A DNA stretch of 64,000 nt from Castanea sativa (Eukaryota; Streptophyta; Magnoliopsida; Fagales; Fagaceae): assembly GCF_040712315.1 (NCBI RefSeq), contig NC_134015.1, forward strand, positions 48,577,964 through 48,641,963, given 5' to 3'. Numbering within the stretch: position 1 is the first letter of the stretch; each line of letters opens with the position of its first letter. Under the pieces are notes generated by a model. It was not told where the DNA came from. It made no database searches and saw nothing but the letters and a program-made list of their open reading frames with translations. This document shows, piece by piece, positions 10,801-22,884 of this stretch. Made by a program: the position numbers and the translations under genes.

Positions 10801-13800
10801 ATGGACAAGCATAATCTGGATTCCCTTTGTTCTAATCGAATCAAGTATCAACAACCACACTCCCTGATAGTACTTTTTGTTTTTGTCTCAACTGTGAACT
10901 CTGTGGTTTCTCAAACTCCAGTTACTGATTGCATCCTTCAGCTCTCATCACCTCTGAAAAGCTCAAACTGTGAAGCAAGCAATTGGGGTGGTTTTATCAA
11001 CAACTGTTGCAGTGTAGTTTTTGATGACTACTTATATGCATTAGGGCGTCGGGCCAACCAAACTGGACAAATAAACTTAAAACTCCACCGAGCAGAATAA
11101 GTGCTTGAATTCAATGAAGATTAGAGATCCAAGTATTTCGGACTGTGGCATTGAAAAGCTAACCAGTGCAGCTGGCGGGTGCTCTGACTACGCTGTCACA
11201 GATGTTGATACTAAGCTAGGAAATAGATTGAAAATTGTTGGGGAAGACTGTAAACTTTTGAATTCAGATGGAACATCAAGTCAGGCTTGCAGTGATTGTT
11301 TGAGAGGGTGGGAAGAGATTGTTGCAGCATCAGACTGTGGAAGAGAATCAACAGAGCTTGAAGCTGATGTTTGTAAGTTTGCAGCATTGGTAACATTAAC
11401 AAGTAGTAAGATTGATGATACGAAATGGATTGATGCAGTTTATGGCTGCCTTGGAGTGCAGGTTCTTTCCAAAGGTGAAGTGGGTTGAAAATTGATAAAT
11501 GCTACTAATTGATTTTCCTAGTCAATTTATGAATCAAACCAAAAATTCCATATCCTTTTTCTTTCTAACTGTCAATCCTTTAATAAATCATCATTGTATT
11601 TTTTACACCTTCTTGATCAAATCTAGTTGATCAATTCCATTTTCCTCTGCAGATGAAGCAGCAGGCACAGATAGTGGTAATATCAAGTCCAGAACAGGTG
11701 ACTCCTCATTGACAACAGTCATCATAGCCTTGTTTGTTTTTGAGCTTCTGTGGAATTCACTAATTTTGTATCATATTCCCAATGATAAAGAGGTCTCTCA
11801 ATTCTAATTGCTGGTGTGGTGGCAGTTGCAGTAATAGTTCTCGTAGTAACATGCATCTTGTTTAGATCAAGGACTAAAAAAAGATACCCAACAAGAAATA
11901 ATATTACATCTCAAATATCGATGAAAATATATGGTAATCACCTTGCAATGTATGGCAGTGGTAAATTCTTCCCATCTTGCATTCTTTTAATCTTTTTCCT
12001 AGATAAGTGTTCACCTTCTTGCTTTATTTGATAGCATCAACTGATACGCTCTCTGAGGAGTCCACCTGTCATGAGTTATCAGCTAAGGAAGTTTATTCAG
12101 CAACAGACAACCTAAGTGCATCAAATTCTATTGGCCAAGGCATAGCTGGTGAGAGCTTACCTGTAGTTTATGTATCTAGTTCTCTCTTTCTTATTCTTGA
12201 TATACTACTAAACATAAGGGGAAAGATGAAGGGAAAAAGAACATAATAAAGGAAAACATAAAAATTGTCATAGAAGAGAAACTGTTAGAAGCTCTATCAG
12301 TGTTGAGCGGATTAGAAAAGAGGCAGAGTGAAAGAATCTTGTGTGTGTGTACTGTATATTCAATCATCATATTATGACATGACAGCAAGAGAGAGCTGTA
12401 TCTTTGATAAGATTTCGTGTCAAAGGAAAGATCCAAAGAGTTTATGAAATCTGTATTACAAAGCTTATTATCCAAAATCTCTTAATTTACTAAAGCTAAT
12501 CCTTAACTAGAAGACAGATAGATCTAGTTCATAATTGAAATATAGCGAAGAAAAAGAAATAACCATACAATGAAAAAGAGCTTCCTTTTAGTACTCTAGC
12601 AGAATGCCAATTTGTTTATGTAAAAGGTTCAATGTGCAAATGCAATCAAGCCTTAAGGTGAACACAAATTGGGAACCAACACAAGAGGAACGTGAAGATG
12701 GAAAATCTCTATCTTTTAGTGGGGTAAACTTTGATGTCTCTTTGCAATTCTTCCAGGAAAAGTATACAAAGGCGTGCTCTCAGATGGTCAGCATATTGCA
12801 GTGAAGCATATAATCAACGATGGACATGTAGAGACATTTGTTAGGGAAGTCACAAGTCTTTCTCATGTCAGGCATCCAAACCTTGTAAGATTGATAGGCT
12901 ATTGTGAGAATCAAGATGAATATTTCCTAGTTTATGAGCTGTGCCACAATGGCAACCTCTCAGAGTGGCTGTTTGGTACGTTACTTAATTCTATGATTAA
13001 ATTTTTTTTTTTTTGACATTTTCATTGCATAAATAGCCATTCGGTGAAACTGATGCACAACAGGAAAAGCTAAAGTTCTCTCATGGATAAAAAGAGTTGA
13101 GATTGCAATTGACAGTGCTAGGGGCCTCTGGTTTCTCCACACTTACCCAGAAGGCTGCATTGTTCACCGTGGTATCAAGGTAGGTTTATCCTATTGAAAT
13201 CATTGTCAACACCCTCCACCCCTTCCATTCACTTAAATTTCTACTCCATTCCATTAATGTTCTCATCATATGCTGTATTTGCAGCCAACAAACATTCTCA
13301 TCAATGCTAACTTTCGAGCAAAACTCTCAGACTTTGGGTTATCTAGAGTTATGGAGGTGGATCAGTCACATGTTAGCTCAGAAGTCAGAGGAACATTTGG
13401 TTATGTTGACCCTGAATACCGTAAAAACCACCATGTAAGTGCTTCAGGTGATGTTTACAGTTTTGGCGTAGTGCTCCTTCAGCTTCTCTCAGGGCAGAGG
13501 GTAATTAATCTAGATTCAAAGAGAACAATGTCTCTAAATAAAATGGTGAGAAACAACATTCTATCTATTAACAGCATTCTATCTGTTTCTGAAAGTATTA
13601 TTCCCACACACTTGTTTACACTACCTCATATGCATTTCTTTGGTTCTCAGGCTAGATTCCTCGCAAGAGGGGGTGATATAACACAATTAGCCGATCCAAA
13701 ACTTAATGGGGAGTACTCTGTGGAAGGATTTGAGCTCATACTAAAGCTAGCACTGTCGTCCACAGGGCTTAAGCAGCAAAGGCCATCAATGGAGCAAGTG

Positions 13801-13884
13801 GTTTCAGGACTAGAAAAGGCATTTCAAATTTCAAAGCAAGTCAAGTTATTTACATCTCCTAGTCTTGCATTCAATAGAGATTGA
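10801..13884 (+). pseudogene. Receptor-like kinase, SPARK-like ectodomain, frameshifted, HRG catalytic loop
   Basis: Inferred exons are 10801-11474, 11653-11697, 11793-11960, 12035-12148, 12757-12975, 13064-13179, 13285-13545 and 13651-13884, all GT-AG with matching phases. Allowing for one extra base, they give 609 codons. Order of parts: signal peptide (LIVLFVFVSTVNSVVSQ), cysteine-rich ectodomain of about 200 residues (CSDCLRGW, GGCSDY), one TM helix (ILIAGVVAVAVIVLVV), and a Ser/Thr kinase domain with GQGIAGKVYKG, Lys350 in IAVK and DFG at 461-463. An extra A in the run 11079-11082 shifts the frame in the ectodomain and causes a stop at 11098-11100; reading resumes in frame with EQNKCLNSM. 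The catalytic-loop HRD is HRG (441-443), one A-to-G change. This is either a decayed gene or a pseudokinase allele with an assembly error at the homopolymer. SPARK assignment rests on the cysteine pattern, from memory. ATG 10678 is also in frame, but 10801 better fits a signal peptide. Confidence 0.75.
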
Positions 13885-14171
13885 AAATTATAAGACAACG
13901 TTTACAGCATTATAACACAATCTTATTGGTATTAATCTGGAACTAAGAACTTGAATACAATATTACTTTTGTACAAAAGCTTCATAAAAAAATACAGAAG
14001 CTCAAATAGCTATTAGCCCTTTTAAAAACCGAGCTAATACCACAAAAATCAAACTGGAAAGAAGAGCAAGGGTATGTATTTACATTTTACAGATTCTTAA
14101 AATGAATAAATAATAAAAGAATACCCGAAAAAAGTTGGGTTCTTCTTTTGGTACGTGAAAAAAAGTGGGGA

Positions 14172-16262
14172 TTACCATGCGTGAACGGATCGTTCTTGTG
14201 GAAGAATTGGACTCATTGAGCCAGAGGGTCTACTTTCATAAAAATCATGTAGAACCCTGATGAGAGTACTGGCCTTTCTGCTTGCTCGAGATGTGCCTTC
14301 ACTGAGTAGGGAATACAATGATTCCATAAGAGAAGGGCTCTTTGCCAAAAGAGCAACCGCATCTGCGCCACCATTTAGGCATAGAGCCAGCAACAAAGAC
14401 ACACAGTACTCCTTTCCTGCCTTTGAAGTACAGGAATCAGAATGAAGAATCTCCACAATCAAATTCAAATTCAAAGCCCCACCACGCAAAATAGCAACTG
14501 TTCCATCATGTTTCTCCGCAAGAGTTGCTAGAATTGAAAGAGAATCCGTGACAAGATCTTCTCTATCACAACACTTCAAGAGATTAACCAACACTTGCAC
14601 TGTCCCAGCCGCAACTACCCTGCAATGATTTTCATGGTGCAAAAGCAGTCCAAAGATCGCCACCAGTGCATTCTTTTTCCCACGATCATTTCCCTCTTTA
14701 ATCAACTCAATCAAACCCGGAATTGCCTCTGGATTTTCCCCTATCGATCTCCGGCACTCCTCAATCGACGCGAGGTAAAACAGCACACCAGCACCATGCT
14801 GCCTAACTGATGAATTCACTCCCTTCTTCATCACATCCACAACCAATCCCACCCCCCCACATTCCCCAATCACACCCCTGCTTTTCGGACACTTCGAAAG
14901 GTTCAACAACGCCGCAATAGCATTCTCCTGTATCGAAACACTCTTCAACAGCCTCAACAAATGAGGAATCACACCAGATTCCACCAAACAAGCCCGATTA
15001 AAACCGCTTGTTTTCGAAAGAACCCTGATTTCATAAACAGCCCTGTTCTTCTCTTCCTCTGTTCCAACCTCAACTCTTTCAACAACATAACTTGCCACCA
15101 TTCTCATCGCCCTCTCAGCCACCAAACTCCTCACCTCCGCCGCAGCCGCCACGTCACGACTCCTCCGACCTGACACCGATTCCGCCGCGACTGGAATCCC
15201 ATTTTCCAAACAGTACTGCTGAATCAACCTCTTTAGCAACAAATTCGGAACCAATTCTGAATCAACCAACTTCTGACCCGTCTTGGGACAAGTCTTCATC
15301 TTTTTCTCAGCTTTAAACCATTTCATAATCGACGAGCGATCGTAGGTGTGCCCAGTTGATAATGTCACAGGGTCCACCATGAATTCTAGTGAAATCGGAC
15401 ACCGAAAATCGTCCGAGTTCACAGAATTCAGCAACTCACTGATTGTTTCTCTGTTGCTGAATTGTCGCGTGGGTGTGGTGGCTTCATTGCCTTCGACAAC
15501 GTCGAAAACCACGCAACGACAGTAACTCATGAACGACATTAAACCGCTGAGAAACGAGACCTTTCTCTTCTCGTTCGTCGATTCGAATGCGATTTCTGTC
15601 TCGAAGAACTTCACTTCTCTGTTACACTCGCCCCACGTCATGATTCCTAGATAATCGAGAACCCTTTTGAGGACACTCTTGTTTGGAACAACCTCGTACT
15701 CGAATTGACTCAGAACCGACAAAACATCGTTCATCGTTTCCTTATCGTTTAACTCGACCTCGTACGGTGTTTTCCTCGTTTGCTTTAGTATTAACTCAAC
15801 GTACTCCATGACTTCGAGTGAGAGCTCGATTGTCTCTAACGGAACGAGTAAAACTTCCAAGGCGGTTGAGATGGATCGGGTCAGGACCCGGAACTGGTTC
15901 GCGACCCGCTCCGAATTCATTAGCATCCATAGCCGAGCGTCTTTGCGAGAACAGTCTTGCAATAAGTGCTGGAGCTTCTGGAAAGTAAGGTGGAGCTCCG
16001 AGAGGCCCAGGACCAAGGAGTCGGGAAGATCCGGGTGGGAGTTTCGGAGCTCCGAGAGGAAAATATGGAGGATCCGGATTTGTCGAACCGATTCGCGTGC
16101 GTTTCGGTTGTTGGTGGTGAAGGATTCGGTTTTGGAACTTGAAATGAAGTGGGCGAGATTGATTAAGGAGTTGAGGAGTGTGGTTGTAGAAATAGACTCG
16201 CATGGATGAACAGCCGGGTATGTAAGAACCCGACGACCCGACCCGTTTTGTTTTTGGCTCAT
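14172..16262 (-). CDS. PUB19: U-box/ARM-repeat E3 ubiquitin ligase, PUB18/PUB19 type
   Basis: This is an intronless 696-aa frame with an ATG at 16262. Residues 1-250 are the helical N-terminal region typical of plant PUBs (UND-like). Residues 284-355 are the U-box (CPISLEFMVDPVTLSTGHTYD ... CPKTGQKL), which recruits the E2. Residues about 385-660 are ARM repeats (ENAIAALLNLS, QHGAGVLFYLAS, NALVAIFGLL, DSLSILATLA) for substrate binding. Lack of introns, length and the N-terminal sequence fit the PUB18/PUB19 pair, which in Arabidopsis dampen ABA and drought responses; the orthology is inferred. A TATA box and three CACGTG-type boxes lie upstream. The 3' end is about 290 bp from the convergent kinase gene. 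No defects are seen; the U-box residues look intact. PUB18 rather than PUB19 is equally possible. Confidence 0.93.
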   Translation of the reverse strand: MSQKQNGSGRRVLTYPAVHPCESISTTTLLNSLINLAHFISSSKTESFTTNNRNARESVRQIRILHIFLSELRNSHPDLPDSLVLGLSELHLTFQKLQHLLQDCSRKDARLWMLMNSERVANQFRVLTRSISTALEVLLVPLETIELSLEVMEYVELILKQTRKTPYEVELNDKETMNDVLSVLSQFEYEVVPNKSVLKRVLDYLGIMTWGECNREVKFFETEIAFESTNEKRKVSFLSGLMSFMSYCRCVVFDVVEGNEATTPTRQFSNRETISELLNSVNSDDFRCPISLEFMVDPVTLSTGHTYDRSSIMKWFKAEKKMKTCPKTGQKLVDSELVPNLLLKRLIQQYCLENGIPVAAESVSGRRSRDVAAAAEVRSLVAERAMRMVASYVVERVEVGTEEEKNRAVYEIRVLSKTSGFNRACLVESGVIPHLLRLLKSVSIQENAIAALLNLSKCPKSRGVIGECGGVGLVVDVMKKGVNSSVRQHGAGVLFYLASIEECRRSIGENPEAIPGLIELIKEGNDRGKKNALVAIFGLLLHHENHCRVVAAGTVQVLVNLLKCCDREDLVTDSLSILATLAEKHDGTVAILRGGALNLNLIVEILHSDSCTSKAGKEYCVSLLLALCLNGGADAVALLAKSPSLMESLYSLLSEGTSRASRKASTLIRVLHDFYESRPSGSMSPILPQERSVHAW

Positions 16263-16341
16263 GTGAACAAATTTAGGCTCTTTTTCTTCTTTTGTGTGGA
16301 TTTTGGATTTTTGAGATCTAAATTTTGTTTGGTTTTGGGGT

Positions 16342-16352
16342 TTATATATATA
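16342..16352 (-). promoter_or_regulatory. TATA box of the PUB gene
   Basis: On the minus strand this reads TATATATAAA, about 80-90 nt upstream of the ATG at 16262. That spacing suits a TATA box with a leader of about 50 nt. Confidence 0.65.
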
Positions 16353-16370
16353 GGGAGGGAGAGGAGAGGG

Positions 16371-16378
16371 ACACGTGT
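16371..16378. promoter_or_regulatory. G-box/ABRE-like ACACGTGT
   Basis: A palindromic CACGTG core about 20 bp upstream of the PUB TATA box. Such cores bind bZIP (ABF/AREB) or bHLH factors; function here is inferred. Confidence 0.55.
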
Positions 16379-16420
16379 TTGAAGATTAGGTGATTTTGGA
16401 GAGTTTGACATCGAACCGCG

Positions 16421-16429
16421 ACACGTGGC
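16421..16429. promoter_or_regulatory. ABRE ACACGTGGC
   Basis: This is the strongest ABRE match of the three upstream boxes, with the CACGTGGC form preferred by ABF/AREB bZIP factors. It lies about 160 nt upstream of the PUB ATG. Confidence 0.6.
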
Positions 16430-16484
16430 AGAATAAAAACGAAAGGCGGCTTCGTAGCTAGGTTCTGAGAGTAGTGAAAGAGTG

Positions 16485-16493
16485 ACACGTGGT
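16485..16493. promoter_or_regulatory. ABRE-like ACACGTGGT
   Basis: Third CACGTG core in about 125 bp upstream of the PUB gene, about 225 nt from the ATG. Closely spaced ABREs usually act together. Confidence 0.55.
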
Positions 16494-16865
16494 GCGATAA
16501 GTATGGGATGGGCTCGTGTTTGTGAAGGTACGTGAAAGGTGGTAGCCGACAATGACTGTGTGAAATAACGTGAAATTATTGCAAAATTTGCGTGTGTGTT
16601 TTTTTTTTTTTGGTAGTGGTATTATTAGTGTGGTTGTGGCCAATTATTTGAATTGAAGTTTTTGATAATGATGTGAAGTAATTATATTATATGGCTAGCA
16701 TTTGGTCAAATATTAGTTTAGAAAGTCCAGTTTGTAGAAAGAAAGAAAGATAGGGAACATGTCATGTCACGTCATGTGTGTGTTGGTGTTGCACTGCATG
16801 TGTTGGCATTTATTTCTTTGGTATTGGTATTAATTTGAAATGAAATTTTGGTACTTAAGAGAGGA

Positions 16866-19800
16866 TAAAGGAAACAAAATAGTAATCAATCATATATTTA
16901 GATCTAAAAAGAAAAAAGAAAAAAAATATACCATGGACTTTGTTAATTTGTGACAAGTTATTAGGACTTTCTAGAGATAAAATTTCACACTATTATTAAT
17001 GATAAAAGGATAAGAATAACTTGTTATAAGGTTCGTGAACCTTCTAGTAAAAGTTACAACTCATTTTCTAGTAAAAGTTACAACTCACGTAAAAAACTAT
17101 AAAATGACAAGATATTTAATGTACTACAGTACTAGCACGTACATGTATCTAACTTCGTTTGCTGTCCATAAAAAACTTTTGATGTAGAACTCAGCTGCAG
17201 ACTTTTCATAAAAGGAAAAAAAAAAAAAAGCCTTGGATTTTGGTTTTTTACGTTGGGGGTTACTAACTTTGCTTTGCTTTGCTTTACCAACTTTGCTTTA
17301 CTGCAAATCCTTATATGAATATAAAGTTTTCCTGTTGCTATACATGGCAATTTTTGTGTTGTTGAATACAAAAAATTTCCGTCTTGATGAATAGTAAATA
17401 CTTGTCGGGTTAAGTGTTTGTTTGGCCAAATTTTTTTTAACTTTTTGGTTAAGTGAATCTCATAACTTTTTGTCATACATTAAACATAAAAATTATAAAT
17501 TTCGATAAATATTATGCAAATGAGTTATTGAAACTACGGATTTTCAAATCAACACTCAATATCACATTTTTCCTCAATGAATTTACTGTTTAACTTGGGC
17601 TGCTAGTGCTGGTAATAGCTGGCAAATGGGATTTAGAAAAATCACTTTTAAATGTTTTTCTCGTTTACTACTCCCATAATTTCCTGTCATTGTGAAATTG
17701 TGAATGATTACATGAAGGCTCTCTCTCAAGAGTCTCAAACATGACGAGTTGAGATCCACAATATCTTACCGAAAGCAAAGTCTTATAGATAAGAGTGGAA
17801 AACTTGTGGTGTGGAAGATAGTGTGTGTGTGTGTGTTTTTTTTTGGAGTGTAAAATTTAGTGGGAATGATCCTTGCAATTGAATTGGCCCCACTCTTCAC
17901 TTCATATGGTCTCTAGTTTGTGAATAAAGCTAACTAATATTTCATTAGAGAGAAGAGAAAGGGAAAGAATCGAAGAAAGATAAGGACAAGGGAATTGGGC
18001 CAGAAAGGAGTTGTTAGAGTCAAGCCTAATGAGTTAAGTTGTAGGCCACCACAATAATGCACTACCCATTACTTAACGCGCAAAGTCGAGGCCTCCTGTC
18101 TTATTAAGACAATATCACGTGTTTATTTTTGTCACATATTACAATCTTAACGAGTTGAGTGCACATAAAATTGCTAGCAAGCAATGGACCTGGAAGAGTA
18201 GAAGAGTCCAAAAGAGGCACAAATCACTTTCGTGTATCGTCAAATCCATGATATCATTAGTAGTAGAACCGCTTTCTTGGCCTCTACCATCCATCTGTCT
18301 CAAACCAAAATACCTTTCCTAAGAATTCTTGAAGTGAGGTTGACGAACAATCAGGTCCAGAAAGAAACCCACATGGCCATATCCAAGTCTCTGTGTTAGA
18401 GATTTGATAAATGGTGAGGTGCTATGAGGACTCTCCAATTTCACAACAATACATGGTGAAAATTGATGCACAAAATTTTTTTTTGTTGACTGTGATGCAC
18501 AATTTTCTAACAATTAATTACACTGATTTTTTTTTTTTAAAGAAAGTTTCAACTTATAACATTTATTCTTGATAATAGCTTTTTATTATCATATCAAGAC
18601 ACCAATCGGTTTCCGGTGTAGACAAAATTGTTAATTATATAGGAGTGATATAAACTAGTCTAGTGATTAACATTCTTAAATCGGGGTCTAAGCATACATG
18701 CTGGTGAAAATGTTCACCCATCCTTTTGACTAGAATTGGTAGAAATGCAAATAGTGTGGTCTCAACTCTCGAATAATTATCTATAAACATCATAAGTCTA
18801 TTTTGGTTTGGTTAATATAATTGTTAGTAGGTGAAAAATTTTAGGACATTTAGTACTTTTTAATATTTCCATCGGAGATGTCTCAAGGTTTGAATTTTCC
18901 TTCACCATCTTCTCACAAAAAAAGAAGAAAAAAAGAAGACGTATAACAAAATTATTAGTAAAAATATTTTAAAGTTAACGAAACATATACCCTTTTCAAG
19001 TGAGAAAATTTGAGATGTATTTACTTTTAAAATAATATTTATTTGACTTTAAAGATAGAGGGTTATGATTTAAGATTTACAATTTTCAGGCTATATTATT
19101 TAGATTTTGATGTTTTTAATTTTATGCTCAAGGGCTTAGGAGCCATTTTTAAAAGCCTATTCAGCCAAGGTGGGGTACATTGTTCTTTTGATTTGGACCT
19201 TCCAAGGGGGATTCTTGGAGTGGGTCTCTGGAGTCTGGACCCATTGGTTGCACTAGGCCTCCAGACTTTCTTTGTGCCATTCTCGGGCCTTTGGGTCTCG
19301 GCCCAGGTAATGGCTACATACCCCTCGCACAGTAACCACTCAATTCCGATCAAATTTGTCCAAAAGTTTTATGTGCAATGACTACACTCACTCACAGGCT
19401 CACAGCCCTTCATTCACTTGCACTGTTGCACATCCATGTGTGTTTCTCTGCATGACAGTGTGCAACACTGCAAGTTGTGTTGGGTTCAGGAAGTTTATAT
19501 TGAAAACAATTAACATCAGAAGCTAAAAACATATGCATCTGAGAGATGAGATCCTCTCCCATCTTCTATCTTCTACCACTCTCACCAGCTAATACTAGCA
19601 AATTGTCCCCAGACACAATCCTATTAGACAGACTAGCCTAGATTTTCAAGATCATCTGCAGTCTTCAATTTTGTTTTTAAAGAGACAAATTACTAAAAAG
19701 AATTTGGCAGATGGAAACCACTAAATAATACCATAAATATTAAGGGTACTTCCAAGGACTTTCGGTGCACTATATGCCAATATTGTTTGTAGTCATATCA
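16866..19800. repeat. Tandem duplication, unit 1 (non-coding)
   Basis: This runs from AAGGAAACAAAATAGTAATC to GTAGTCATATCAAAT. It is repeated in the same order at 19806-22168 and 24660-25288 (for example TGTAGAACTCAGCTGCA at about 17182 and 20096; GCTAAAAACATATGCATCTG at about 19521 and 25009). Short reading frames inside it are not kept between the copies, so I do not call any as genes. A sub-block rich in GGGCCT and CCAGACTTTCTTT words (19160-19320) has a modest non-AT bias, but it is also non-coding in comparison. Confidence 0.8.
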
Positions 19801-21959
19801 AATGAAAAAGGAAACCAAATAGTAATCAATCATATGTTTAGATCTCAAAGGGAAAAAAAAAAACCACTAAGACCATGGACTTTGTATTATATGTGACAGT
19901 TTATTATAACTTTCGAGTGATAGAATTTCACAATCTTATCAATGATAAAGGAATAAAAATAACGTGCTGCAAGTGTCGTGAAGTAAAAGTTACAACTCAT
20001 CACGTAATAAATTATAAAAGTTATTGGTAGGATATTTAATGTACTAGCACGTGCATGTATCTAACTTGTTTTTTGCTGTCAATAGCAAACTTTTGATGTA
20101 GAACTCAGCTGCAAGCTTTTCATTTAAAAAAAAAAAAAGAAGCAAATCCTTGTATTTTTGTTTTTTGAGTTGGGTTACGTACTGACTTTGCTTTACTACA
20201 GGATTTTCTACTTCATCACACCATAATAGAGTTTCTTGTTATTCAACATGAAATTTTCCATTGCTGAATGTGAAAATTTCTTGTTGCTAACTGAATATAT
20301 ATTAAGTTTTCGTGTTGCTAAACATGCAATTTTTGTGTTGTTGAATACAAAATTTCCTTCTTGATGAACAGTAAATACTTGTCGGGTTAGGCGTCTGTTT
20401 GGCCAATTTTTTTTAGCTTTTTGCTTTTTAGTTTTTCTCTTAATAAAATTAAAAAATAACAAAACTAGTTTTTTTTTTAATATTAGTTATTTATTTATTT
20501 TTAAATAAGCTAGCTCGTTACTTTTTGTCACTCATTAGCCATAAAAACTATATATATATATATATATATAAACATTATGCAAATGAGCTATTAGAAACTA
20601 TGAGTTTACTATAATTATCACATTTTTCCTCACTGAATTTACTGTTCAACTCGTGCTGCTCGTAATAGCTGGGTCGCTGAATATACTGCTGGCAAATATG
20701 GGATTTAGAAAAATCACTTTTAAATGCTGTTCTCGTTTACTACTCCCATAAATTCCTGTTATTGTGAAGGATTACAGAAGGCTCCTCTCTCAAGTCTCAA
20801 ACAATGACGAGTTGAGATCCATAATATATCTTACCGAAAGCTAAGGGTGGAAATCTTGTGGTATGGAAAACTTGTGGTATGAATGATCCTTGCAATTGAA
20901 TTGACCCCACTCTTCACTTCATGATATGAACTCTAATTTTTGAATAAAGCTACCTAATATTTCATTAAAGAGAAGAGATAGGGAAAGAATCAAAGAAAAG
21001 ATAAGGACAAGGGAATGGGCCAGAACTAGTTATTAGAGCCAGCCAAATGAGTTAAGTTGTGGGTCACCACAATCGTGCACTACCCATTAATTCACGCGCA
21101 GAGCATGGGTTGAGTGCTTTTGTACATTGATTTTATCAAGACGATGATTCGTGTTTACTTTTGACCGTATGCCACGATCTTAATGAGTTTTGTGCCCGTA
21201 ACTTTGAATCCAACTAAAATTAAATAAACTAACCACATGAAAGCTACCAATGGACCTAGAAGAGTCACAAAGCGCTGGACCAAATCACTTTCGTATCATA
21301 AAATCCATGATATCATTAGTGGTAGTGCGGCCTTCCAGGCCTCTGCCACTCAAAAAATCCATCTGTCTAACCAAAATAAGAATTCTTGAAGTGAGGTTGA
21401 AGAACTATCAGGTCCAGAAAGAAACCCATATGTTCATATCCAAGTGTCTGCATGTGTTAGAGATTTGATAACTGATGAGGTGCTATGAGGTGAGGACTCT
21501 CCCATTTCACAACAATACATGGTGAAAATTGATGCACACTTCTGATAATTAGATAGTTAATTATATGGGAACGATATAAACTAGTCTAGTCATGCTGGTG
21601 AAAATGTTCACATATCTTTTTGACTAGAATTTGTAGAAATGCAAATAGTGTAGTCTCAACTCTCAAATAATTATCTCCAAACATCATACGTCTTTTTTTG
21701 GTTTGGTTAATATAATGGTCAGTAGCCAACAAATTTTAGGTCAACTAGTACTCCTTAGTATTTTCATTTGAGACGTCTAAAGGTTTGAATCTTTCTCCAC
21801 CATCTTCTTAAAAAAAACGTATAAAAGAATTATTAGTAAAGATATTTTAAAGTTCAAAATTAATAGAAACGTATGCCTTTTTCAATTGAGAAAAAATTGA
21901 GATGTATTTACTCTTAAAATAATATTTATTCAACTTTAAAGATTGAGGATTAGTAACTT

Positions 21960-22050
<91 letters not shown>

Positions 22051-22052
22051 GT
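21960..22052. repeat. Compound microsatellite A(n)(TA)n(TG)n(TA)n
   Basis: An uninterrupted low-complexity block of about 90 bp that is absent from the paired position in unit 1 (near 19050). It is a likely site of length variation and assembly error. Confidence 0.9.
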
Positions 22053-22324
22053 ATGTATATGGGGATTAGGATTTAAGACTTACAATTTTTAGGGTATATT
22101 GTTAAATTTTAATGTTTTTAAGTTTATGCTCAAGGGTTTAGGAGCCGATTTAAAAGCCTTTTATTTTAAGCTGTAGTCTCAACATATTAAGGAAGAGGAG
22201 AATTGCAATAGATTGACAGCAGCCATAAAATTTAGCCACTCTATTATAACTAGATCTACTGCAGATACTTCTTGTTGTTGTTTATGATATGCTAAAATAT
22301 CGTTAGTCTTTATGATTTATAAAT

Positions 22325-22541
22325 GAGAAATGATATGTTCACAATATTTTCACAACAAATCTTAAGTGGCAGGTTGTTACTGGTTGTTATGGTTGGGGTA
22401 AAAAAGTAATCTTAGTGTTAGGTTCAAATTTAAACCAATAACAACTAATTACCTCTGATTTGTTGTAAAAATGTTGTAAACGCCAATAACAACTAATTAC
22501 CTCTAATTTATTGTGAAAATATTGTGGACGTAACATCTCTC
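22325..22541. mobile_element. MITE with TTCACAATATTTTCACAA ends
   Basis: The left end GAGAAATGATATGTTCACAA is inverted at the right end (TTGTGGACGTAACATCTCTC). The length is 217 bp, including an internal duplication of CCAATAACAACTAATTACCT. Copies in various states lie at 7384-7552, 9264-9792 and 40228-40403. It is non-coding. Class is not settled by the ends. Confidence 0.7.
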
Positions 22542-22884
22542 TAGTTGCTCCTTTTTGTTAGGAAACAAGAAATCCAACCCAAGATTTATGGGATGTGAAC
22601 AGTAGAAAAGAAACAGGAAAAAAGATGTAATGAAGCTACATGTATCGTTAATACTGCCCTATTACTTGCGCTATACGCATGTGGGAAATTACAATACAGG
22701 ATCTAGGTATCTAAAGTGCGCTTAAATATAAATAAATGCTTTTCTAAAAAATAAAATAAAATAAACAAATGCCCCAAATATTTGTACGGACAACACTTTT
22801 GCACATGTTGATTTGAACTCCTAGCATAATTAAATTAACAATCGTTCTATTTATCAATTTAAAAAAAAAAAAAAGATTCAATAA

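Noticed and set aside
15796..16209. 133-135-aa frames across the PUB 5' region on both strands
   Set aside because: They are shadows of the PUB coding sequence; the 696-aa frame contains the U-box and ARM repeats.
19043..19381. 112-aa frame and its 24595-24798 counterpart
   Set aside because: The frames do not stay aligned between the duplicated copies, so this is duplicated non-coding DNA.
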